The notes beneath the pieces are model-generated. The model was given only the letters and a program-made list of their open reading frames with translations. It was not told the origin of the DNA and searched no databases. From positions 1,594,501 to 1,658,500 of the forward strand of contig JAYKKM010000351.1 of the NCBI GenBank assembly GCA_035772405.1: a DNA stretch of 64,000 nucleotides. Direction: 5' to 3'. Position 1 is the first letter of the stretch. Every line of letters starts with the position of its first letter. A program made the position numbers and the translations under genes. Positions 55,786 to 64,000 of the stretch are shown one piece after another. This DNA is from Chrysogorgia sp. JL179-B06 (lineage: Eukaryota > Cnidaria > Anthozoa > Scleralcyonacea > Chrysogorgiidae).

Positions 55786-58700
55786 GACGCTTCGCGTCTC
55801 CGTGAATAATTGTTAATTATTACTTATTGGATTTCCCTGAGCCCAATATTACAAACTATTTAAGTCGAAAATCCCATATTGGGCGAGACCAAAGGACGAG
55901 CCTAATATTGCAAATCGAGACTTAAATGTTTTGTATTATTATACTGGGGTATATCCCTCACATTTTATCGTCCAATCCATTATCGCTGTTAGCATCATGC
56001 GACAGTCCAATATTTTATGATGTAGGACAACAACATATTGGGCAGCAACCTTTTGACTGTTTACGTGCGAAGAAACATCTTTGTGTTAAGATACTTTGTT
56101 CGATATAATAAAATACCTATTGGTTCATCTTCGCCCAATATTACAAAATATTTATATTTTGCAATATTAGCCTCGACCTTCGGTCTCGCCCAATATTGAA
56201 TTCTCGACTTAAATATTTTGTTGTTAAACATTGGGCTCAGACGAACCCATTAAGTATATTAATAATATTGGGTGAAGATGAATCCAATTTATTTTTTATT
56301 ATATCGAACAAAAATCTTAACACAAAGATGTTTCTTCACGCGTAAACAGTCAAAAGGTTGCTGTCCAAATATGTTGCTGTCCTACATTGTAAAATATTGG
56401 ACTGTCACGTATGCTAATAGCAACAATTGATTGGACGACAATATGTGAGGGTATATTTATAGGTAATACCATGACATGAGGGAAATTAGTGATTAAATGC
56501 CCCGCAAGCCGAGGGAGGTTTGTGAAAGTCACGAGGGCAAAGCCCGAGGGCGTGCCCGAGGGACTTTCACAAACCTCCCGAGGCTTGCCGGGCATTTAAT
56601 CACTAATTTACCTCAATGTCATGGTATTAGTTTGTAATACCATGATCGCCGAGGTAATTAATTTTGTATTGTTTGAAATGCTTTTGGATATGAAAACATT
56701 GTGAATGCACTAGCGGGAAATTAGTGATTAAATCACCCGGTGAGAACAAAAGAAACCGAGTCAATCATGGTATTATAAATATAAGCCCATGGCTTATTTT
56801 CAAAAGTTAATGGTACTGATGTGTATAACAAACCCAAACATGCGATAGACACTTTAAAGACTTCACAATTCCTACTTTGTTTTTCACCAGGTTCCTTCAT
56901 TTCCATGAGCTGTTTGATTGAATATGGATAAACAACAGACTTTGTGTACACCATCACAGAAAACAGACCCAGTGCAGCTGCAAGCCAAGGGAGGTCTTCC
57001 TTCTCGCGTTCAATTAGATAGACAGCCAAACCACTAAAACCAGCACCAGCGGCAGATAGTGGCTATGGAAAGAAACAAATATCGGTGCTGAGCAAACAAC
57101 AATATCTTTATTTACAGTTAAGCCTGGTTCTCACTTGTCGTAAGAATCGTAAGAAACGGGGAATTTTAATTTATCGGCGACCGTCTGGGATGCGTTTTCC
57201 AAATAGAAATGATTCCGATTCTTTTTTTTTCGATTTGCTCCAATCATGTCACACTCCTCATAAAAATCCCAGGCGATCGAGGACCGGCAAATCCCCGATT
57301 CTTACGATTCTTACGACAAGTGAGAACCAGGCTTTAAGGAAATACCGTAGAATCACGAAAGCAGCCGCCCCCTCGAAAGTAGCCGCTTTTTTTAAACAAT
57401 TATTACGAAAACGCGAACGTAGCCGCCCCTCTTAAAGTAACCGCCGCCCCCCGAAAGTAGCTCTTCCCATGTCTATAACTATTGTATAAATAAGTTGTAA
57501 CATCTGTTTAACAATTTATTTTGAATGGCATGGATTAAAACATATACAGTATAAAACAGTAATATCAAGGATTCAGGAATTTCAGACAGTAGTTATAAGT
57601 TTGTCTTTGTCGTCGTTCAGACGTGCTCTTCCATTTCGGTATCTGAATATTCGGCATCGAGTACGGTAAATTATTAGCATTAGATAATAAGTAACAACTC
57701 TTATGTAATTTAATCAAAATAAAACAAAACTTTGAAACGTTGTGCAAAATGTACAGTAGTGGTTAAAACTTGGCCGATGCTAAAAATAACAACGCACAAG
57801 TAAGCGGTGAAGGCTAAAAGGGATGACTCAAAAGGACCTTTACATTTTTTAGAACTACTAATCCTAACCCTAATCTCAATCTTAATCCTAACCCCAACCA
57901 TAACCTTGATCCTAACCTTGATCCTAACCTCAAACCTAGCCCTAACCGTAGCTATCCATAACCTAACGAAAAATAAAAAAACAGAAAAAAACAGAAAGGT
58001 CCTTTTGAGTCATCCCTTTTAGCCTTCGGAAAGTAACCGCCCACCCGCCCCGGCTACTTTCGAGATTCTACGGTAACACTGTTTTAAACGATACAACGAC
58101 GATCGTCAAGCTCTGTCAGGTAATTCGGGGCCTGGATCGAATTTATAACTTAACTGAACATAAACCAAGTACAAGAGTACAAAAAGCATCTGTCATTAGA
58201 CATCATGACATTATTATATCATATTTTATAGAGGTTTTAGAAACGGTGCATCATTGTTAATCAGGATTAAATACTTGTAGATGGATACAACTACAGAACA
58301 GTGGATAGCTGCAGTACTGTAATCGTTTTCAATTTAGTCCTGATTAACCACAATGCACTGTTTTCTCGAAAATGTCTAGTATAAAATATGACATCAAAGT
58401 GTTGATCAAAGAACCACCAGTGTCTCTGTGACAGATTTGGTGAACATCGTCACCCTGTAATGATGTTGATAAACCTGTTTAATTTTTCTGTTGGTAAAGA
58501 CAGCCGGAAGAAAAACAAGGTGTCTGTCATTCTCAAACTTGGAACCATTTCTCGTCATGGACTCAAGAAATGTTTTTCCTTAACTGTATTTAATCTCTCT
58601 GAAGTTTATTGTCTCACTCTTGTTTGATCTTGACCACATAAGTGAATCACATAGGCGAACTATAGATATTTCTCATTCAAAATGCTCGAGTTAGCACTGC

Positions 58701-61700
58701 ATCACTTACACTGTGACACATAGTCTTGCTTCCAGATTGTACATACATGTACACTGTACTTCCCTAATGCGTTGACATGAGGCTGGCCTAAACTCAGAAC
58801 GGCCTAAACTCAGAACGGCCTAAACTCAGACCAGCATTAATTTCCTCATTTCAGTTTTGTTTACACAAGGCCAAGCAGCCTTGAAATCAGCTTTGATTAC
58901 AGACGATTTCATACACATCCATGGTGCTTAATTCAAGATCCGTGCAGGACTGGTCTTCTAGCTTAAAAGTTTTTAAAAGAGAACATTTTAACCATCTAAG
59001 AAATCAGTATACAGGTCTCGACCACTTTAGCATTTCTTAATTAGTGTGCGTTTCACACAATATTGCATGTAATATAGTTTTTAGTATAGAGGGTCACTAG
59101 TTTGTAAATCTACGATTGTAAAGTGTTTTACCCTCTTAAAATAAAGTTTTACATTACATTACTGTAAGTCTGCTTATTTAGCCAACTCATTGAAGTAAGA
59201 GAGATATGGCGTACATGTACAGTGTATACACAACATAATACCGGCCACTTTGTCTTTGTGTTAATATTATACATGTACACTGCTAGTGCTGTAGTGAATG
59301 TGGGAGAGCTTGGAGTAGACCGACGATACATGGACGATCGTCAAGCTCGTATCCTCAGAAAAATGATTTTGAGTCCGGCCGGACAGGAAACGAACCTGTA
59401 ACCTTCTGATTGCCGGTGAGACGCGCTAACCATTGAGCCACCGAGACTCAGATGGAGAGCGAAGGTTACAATGATGTACTGGTTCGATTGATATACAGTA
59501 TCAGTATGCGGCAGTCACTATATATCGGTTAGAGCGTCTTACCGACAATCAGAAGGTTACAGGTTCGATTCCTGTCCGGGACTCAGAATCATTTTTCTGA
59601 GGATACGATATGATGGTTTACTGTAAGGCTTGTCATTTGGGTCTGAACCAGACTTAGATTGTGTTTACATGGGAAATCTCCCTGCTTTCAGGTCAGGCCA
59701 GTCTCACCTCAAAACGGGATGCATTTGCGCATTTCAGATCATGTTTACAGGGCCAGCCTCACAACCAGCACTTATGATGATAATCATCATCAACTCAACT
59801 AATATTCATGTTAATTGAGATACATGTAATATTATTACAACTTTTAGAAGGCTTGTTATAAGAAGACATATCAGATCTTGTTTATAATGGGAAATCTGTC
59901 CACAATCGGATGGCCTGAAGTGTTCAACTCGGTCTAGCAACTGACCTGAGTTCAATGTGAACTGAATCTAAGGCCAGACCCATGTAAACAACCTACAGGG
60001 AAAACACTACAGTACACATGAACTAAAGTCAGTTCAACTTGAATTTTGGTTGGCAATTGATCATGTAAATAATATACACCCTCCAGGGCCGTATTCAGAA
60101 CATTTTACAGGGGGGGGGGGGTGTAAGCTCACTTCAACTGACTGACACACAAGCTTGTACCTACTACATCCTATCGATCGAAGCTTGTGAAAATATTGTC
60201 TTTCCATTGGGTGCCCCTGGTCAGCTGGTGAAATCACGGTCAATTAGTCCTACTTTAATAATGCACACATTTTTACTATATAGTATCCCTATGAGAAAAA
60301 TCAGCCAAATTGTCCAATATCCTATAAGTCCTCAGGGGAGTGTCGGATTGGTCTAAAAACCCATTAGTGAGTAGTTTAGACCGGTTTCCTATTTGACTTT
60401 AAGACAAACGTATAGCCAAATATGTATGGTTTCCGAGATATAGGGCTCCAAAGTTCTTAAAATTCTCATTGGTTAAAAAAGTTTGGAGCTCTATATCTCG
60501 GAAACAATCCATCTGACAATTTAATTTGTGAATTATAAATTTAATTTGTCTATTGTGTGTCGTTTAGCGCTTGCGGGTCAAACGATTATATTAATTACGA
60601 TAATATTAAAGAGCACAAAAATAACCAATTTTGATCAAAGTAAATAATACTGTAGGTACAAATTTTATTTTATTTTGGTTTCACAAAAAACAGGGTCAGT
60701 CACATCCATGCCCTGAACAATTAAATTGGTGTGGCCTAATGAGGGTAAACTTAGGGCAAAGTGACAAACCACATGCCTTCAGAGGGTTAATACAATACAT
60801 GTATAAGTGTTTGATTTTGAGTTTGGCTCATCCTAATCTTAACCCTTATGGCTTACACTGTGCAGGTATACCAACCTTTGTAACCCTCAAACAAGTGTAC
60901 TGTATTTGTTAAAATAAATTGGCTCGCGATCATTGGGAACAAAATTAAATACACCTGGCATATGCAATAGATGAAATCGATAGAAATCAATAGCAATCAA
61001 TACCGTAACAATTAATGTCAATAAATTAATCGATTGTTATTGATATTTGATTAAGAATCGATAATAGATTAATAATCAATAGCAATTTATTAACTAATTG
61101 TGTTTAATTGGTATCTTGATCCTCATTGCTCACACATGAGTCAAAGAGAATGACAGTTAACAAAAGTCTTACTGTATACCGTGTGCCAAAACTCTCCATT
61201 GTCCATTGATTCTCATCAAATCTGAAGTTGATTGGATGAGAGTTGGTAATCAGTTTGATTCAAACAAGAACAAAAGTTGCTACTGTACTCTCGTCGACCC
61301 TCAATGTGATCCTTGTTTCATTGTTTGATCAAATAATATATAGCCGCATTTTCCATATCTGTCAACCAAAAAAGTCACAAACAAGAATGGCCAAACAAAA
61401 TATATTTTAAAGGTAGGAATATATGAAACCAAATTGTAATGCCAGATTTGCCGTAAGCAGATTCGCTGTATACAGATTTGCTGTATACAGATTTGCCACC
61501 TTTTGGCCTGATTGATGTCAATTTATCGATTGGCTTTCTGATCATCGATTTTCATCGATTGCATAGGCCGGGAAATATGCAATGTTGCCATGCAAGCAGA
61601 ATTGGACATATACCGAGTCTCCCCTTTGAATGAACTATTATCTTTAAGTTACATATATATATACTGTATCTTCTCAAATTATATAAAGATTAAAATTAAA

Positions 61701-63258
61701 TCAAGAGATGTTAACCCTAATCTTAAGCCTAATTCTACCCTAATCCTAGACATGTCTATATTTCGATTAACTATAGGAAAATTCAACGTATACTGTCAAT
61801 TACCTCTTTATTACTCGGGCTAACAGTTGTAGCCGAGTCTAGGTTTTGGCTTTGTTTATTATTATTATTATTATTTTTTTTTTTCGTCGTCGTGAAATGG
61901 CAATTATTGCATCATCCCAATCAACCTCGTACCCTGGCTTTTCACCTTTGCGAAACTGAAACTACTGCATATATTTATGCACCATTGTGATTTACTCATT
62001 TTAAATCTTTGATGTGGCTGGCAAGTATCTTGATAGCTTATATGTACACTCACAATCCCGATCGCTTTCGAAACGGGTTGGTCTACGATTTCGAGAACCT
62101 GTACTCGATCAAATTATCTGTTTCCATATGCTTTTGTCTACTAAATGTTTAATAATTTAATATGAGACTCAACATATGAATGCTGATGGAATATGTTAAC
62201 TGTTCTGAGGTAACTGTAATTATTTTTATAAGCTTTGTTGCCTGTATTGTTTATTGTTATATTATACAAAATAAAGTCGATGCTACAGTTTATTGTTTCA
62301 TAAAATGTTATATAACTTCAAAGAAATAAAGATTTTGAATTACATTTCTTTAAACTGTTTTATAATAGCTTAATATGACACCTTGCTACTGCCAGCTAAA
62401 TGGTTTGATTTACTGCCATGCCTTATACACTGAGAAAAAGATTAACTGATATAATGCTTGCTCAAACTGAACCTGTTTGCCGGACTGACCATATGAATTG
62501 ATATTACATGAGCACAGGCTGGCTCGCTTGACAGGCTGACCCTGTTGGCTAGAACTGGATTAGGTCAGCATGCACACAGGGTGGCTCATTTGGCAGGGCA
62601 GACTTCTCAGTAAGCCAGCTTGGATTCGAGCCAACTCACCTTCATATAATCAAAGCCGTTGGCTATGTTATGGGTTTGCAATGATGGAAAATTAAACCAC
62701 CCCTGCACTGACAGCTGTTACATGTACTCAATATCATTACATGTAACATTGTACCTACAACTATAGATTTGTGTATATTGAATTCAAATCGCTGAATTTG
62801 CCTACAATGTCTTTCAACAAGCCACTAGCTCAAGTAGCCCGAGTTAACGCCTAGCGGGCGTCTTGTTTATAAAATTAATCTCCCCATCAATTTGATATAT
62901 ACTATATAAATACAATTCACACCTTAAATTTAACTTTCTAAAAAACGAGTTTTAACGCAGTCATATTCGCTATTTGTGCCTTTAAAAAGTGGCCGAATAT
63001 TCTATACAGCATCATATTTACTAAAGCTCAAGTGCTTACAGTTAGCACAGTAAGAAGTATTAGTTCGTCGAGATCACTTACCATTTCGTATGACCTTGGC
63101 CAGAAATACTGAAAACTAATGACAGACTGAGTGAGATCTTTTACGGCCAACAAGCCAGGAACATGCGTTTTGCCCACATACACGCATCCTCCAAAAAATA
63201 AACCGGAAGAAAGTACAGAAGAGAACTTGAAGACAGTTTTCACAGTTGCTAAATCCAT
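55471..63258 (-). CDS. DUF1772-like small membrane protein, 3 exons
   Basis: Exons 63258-63082 (donor GTAAGT), 57062-56876 (acceptor TTTCTTTCCATAG, donor GTAGGA) and 55580-55471 (acceptor CCCTCTTTATAG) join in phases 0 and 1 to 157 codons plus stop. Four hydrophobic segments: residues ~10-28 (FSSVLSSGLFFGGCVYVG), 60-75 (PLSAAGAGFSGLAVYLI), 85-105 (LPWLAAALGLFSVMVY) and 136-156 (HHLRTAVAAGSFFTFTYY). The W-R-Y and H-LRT signatures fit DUF1772, a family related to anthrone oxygenases; its role in animals is not established. The start is the first Met in exon 1. Both introns are filled with MITEs, one ending only 55 bp from the exon 2 acceptor. This is the best-supported host gene here. Confidence 0.82.
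55945..56465. mobile_element. Foldback element with nested inverted spacer
   Basis: Outer arms 55945-56140 and 56270-56465 mirror each other (GACTGTTTACGTGCGAAGAA / TTCTTCACGCGTAAACAGTC). The spacer and the left flank hold a second inverted pair of CTCGACCTTCGGTCTCGCCC / GGGCGAGACCAAAGGACGAG. Confidence 0.75.
56467..56633. mobile_element. Palindromic MITE
   Basis: AATACCATGACATGAGG and CCTCAATGTCATGGTATT ends; the arms AGGTTTGTGAAAGTC / GACTTTCACAAACCT enclose a GC-rich loop. Confidence 0.8.
57121..57333. mobile_element. Harbinger-type MITE, TTA target duplication
   Basis: 213 bp with ~42-bp inverted ends AGCCTGGTTCTCACTTGTCG / CGACAAGTGAGAACCAGGCT. TTA occurs on both sides (57118-57120, 57334-57336), as in Harbinger insertions. 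It lies in intron 1 of the DUF1772-like gene. Confidence 0.85.
57345..58073. mobile_element. TA-target MITE with a nested MITE
   Basis: Inverted ends CCGTAGAATCACGAAAGC / GAGATTCTACGG with TA on both sides; GC-rich subterminal GTAGCCGCCCC repeats. Holds the element at 57809-58027. Confidence 0.75.
57809..58027. mobile_element. MITE with telomere-like interior, copy 2
   Basis: Inverted ends AGGCTAAAAGGGATGACTCA / TGAGTCATCCCTTTTAGCCT around (CCTAAC)-type degenerate repeats. Copy 1 is at 34720-34910. Confidence 0.8.
58074..59293. other. Intron sequence with decayed Penelope scrap
   Basis: 58440-58580 resembles a degraded Penelope C-terminus (TTTGGTGAACATCGTCACCC, then AAACTTGGAACCATTTCTCG). 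58780-58830 has a CCTAAACTCAGAACGG tandem. Otherwise nothing. Confidence 0.35.
59294..59455 (-). mobile_element. SINE family 2 copy
   Basis: tRNA-like head at 59379-59454 on the minus strand; same body as 13170-13261. Confidence 0.65.
59512..59610 (+). mobile_element. SINE family 2, inverted partner
   Basis: CAGAAGGTTACAGGTTCGATTCCTGTCC, in parts, carries a perfect B box (GGTTCGATTCC). Opposite orientation to the copy just left of it. Confidence 0.65.
59611..60274. other. No gene seen
   Basis: Intron sequence with a G-run at 60110-60121. Confidence 0.35.
60275..60510. mobile_element. Truncated copy of the palindromic hAT MITE
   Basis: Matches the interior of 20829-21466 (CAAATTGTCCAATATCCTAT; ATTTGACTTTAAGACAAAC) through the loop into the second arm, but lacks both ends. 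Confidence 0.75.
60511..63081. other. Intron sequence
   Basis: Contains ATCGAT-rich low-complexity sequence (60970-61090) and a GCTGTATACAGATTT tandem (61455-61495). Also holds TTAATCCTAA-type repeats (61710-61745) and GCTGGCTCGCTTGACAGG repeats (62515-62600). No exon seen. Confidence 0.4.
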
Positions 63259-64000
63259 CCTTGGAAGTTTAAACTAACAGAACGAAGTCCAGTGTCAGTG
63301 CCAAGGGCAGAGAACAATTAAGTCTCAATTTATTCCCGCGACACAAACTAATATTTCAGCGGTCATTCACTGAAAGGTGGCGGTAGAGATTAATTTAGGA
63401 TTAGCATTTGTCTAATTTTTTTTCTTCCAAATTACTAGGTTTGCCTTAACAGCGTACGCAAATTACTGCGGTTCCTTAATGATAATATATAAGGGTTACG
63501 TTTCATTGTTTTATTAGGGTTAGTTAGTTCGGCCTCCGAGTCAACTAGCTTCCAACGCTGTTTTGGCCAATTTTGGCCGAGCCAGAGTAATGCGCCAGGA
63601 GGGAGTTTTGCTGTGGTCACATGACACCCAGGATTTCTGGGTGTTTATATATGATTTTCCATTGCCTTTGTATACTTTGTTGACCTGAATAATCCCCTCG
63701 CCCGGCGCGAAGCGCCGGCCGAAGGCCTGAGGGCGAGGGTGATAATATCGACCGGCGTTTAGTCCCTTATCACGCGAGATCCAAGCCGATCCCTATCCAA
63801 TCTCGTCTCGAATGCAATTTAATTTTATATATATATTGAAGATCAACGGCCCATGCGCGGCATCGGGAAATTTGGCCCTGGTAACTAGATATGGTAAATA
63901 AAAAATATCTGCATTTGAGGTTAAACGGTGAATGAAGATTTGAGTTCAAAAAGATCGTGAAAAGGCAGTGAAAATGCAATATATCGTCGTCCGAAGATGT
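63259..64000. promoter_or_regulatory. Upstream region of the DUF1772-like gene
   Basis: Presumed 5' region. 63590-63700 repeats the interior of the MITE at 13262-13752, in reverse. 63702-63745 is a GC-rich palindrome (GGCGCGAAGCGCCGGCCGA). No TATA box stands out near 63290. Confidence 0.35.

Noticed and set aside
57860..57960. Telomere end
   Set aside because: Degenerate, short, and enclosed by MITE ends.

Overview
The window is AT-rich eukaryotic nuclear DNA from an invertebrate animal. The mix of PIF/Harbinger, hAT, Penelope-like, Ty3-type LTR and LINE elements, tRNA-derived SINEs and foldback MITEs, with sparse small-exon host genes, best fits a cnidarian (probably an anthozoan). That is a judgement from family resemblance, not a proof. 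There are no bacterial operons, CRISPR arrays or rRNA genes.

Two host genes are supported by splice-site and reading-phase evidence. (1) A three-exon minus-strand gene at 55471-63258 encodes a 157-aa DUF1772-like four-helix membrane protein; its 6-kb first intron is filled with MITEs and SINEs. (2) An unrecognised minus-strand gene has four small internal exons at 35633-35708, 32403-32488, 20603-20671 and 17395-17518. Their junction phases match and join into a 117-residue open fragment. The introns of this second gene hold most of the spectacular repeats in the window.

Layout. 1-2800: the right half of a Harbinger element, with the transposase C-terminus (+) facing an intact four-exon Myb-like partner gene (-). 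2960-4350: a truncated Ty3-type LTR element with a 110-bp LTR. 4760-7130: tandem 276-bp tRNA-SINE units between related flanks. 7560-9970: Penelope and LINE remnants. 10060-13850: foldback elements, and a SINE split by a MITE. 14838-16446: a 33-bp minisatellite. 17780-20155: a MITE carrying two nested insertions, one with a 17-bp satellite. 20829-21466: a palindromic hAT MITE with target-site duplication. 21894-25314: a complete, apparently intact hAT transposon with an 8-bp target-site duplication. 26087-30126: two Penelope-like retroelement copies in inverted orientation (1.57-kb arms) with hammerhead ribozyme motifs, one of them structurally perfect. 30127-44000: microsatellites, foldbacks and SINEs, plus a Myb/SANT exon. 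44250-50340: Penelope 3' ends, LINE pieces split by a non-autonomous hAT, and a dead Harbinger transposase. 52950-58075: pseudogene scraps and a dense series of foldback MITEs around DUF1772 exons 2 and 3. 59290-64000: SINEs, a MITE fragment, and the DUF1772 first exon with its upstream region.

The most interesting material is the set of hammerhead-type motifs (at least four distinguishable families), the inverted Penelope pair, the intact hAT, and the phase-consistent unknown gene.
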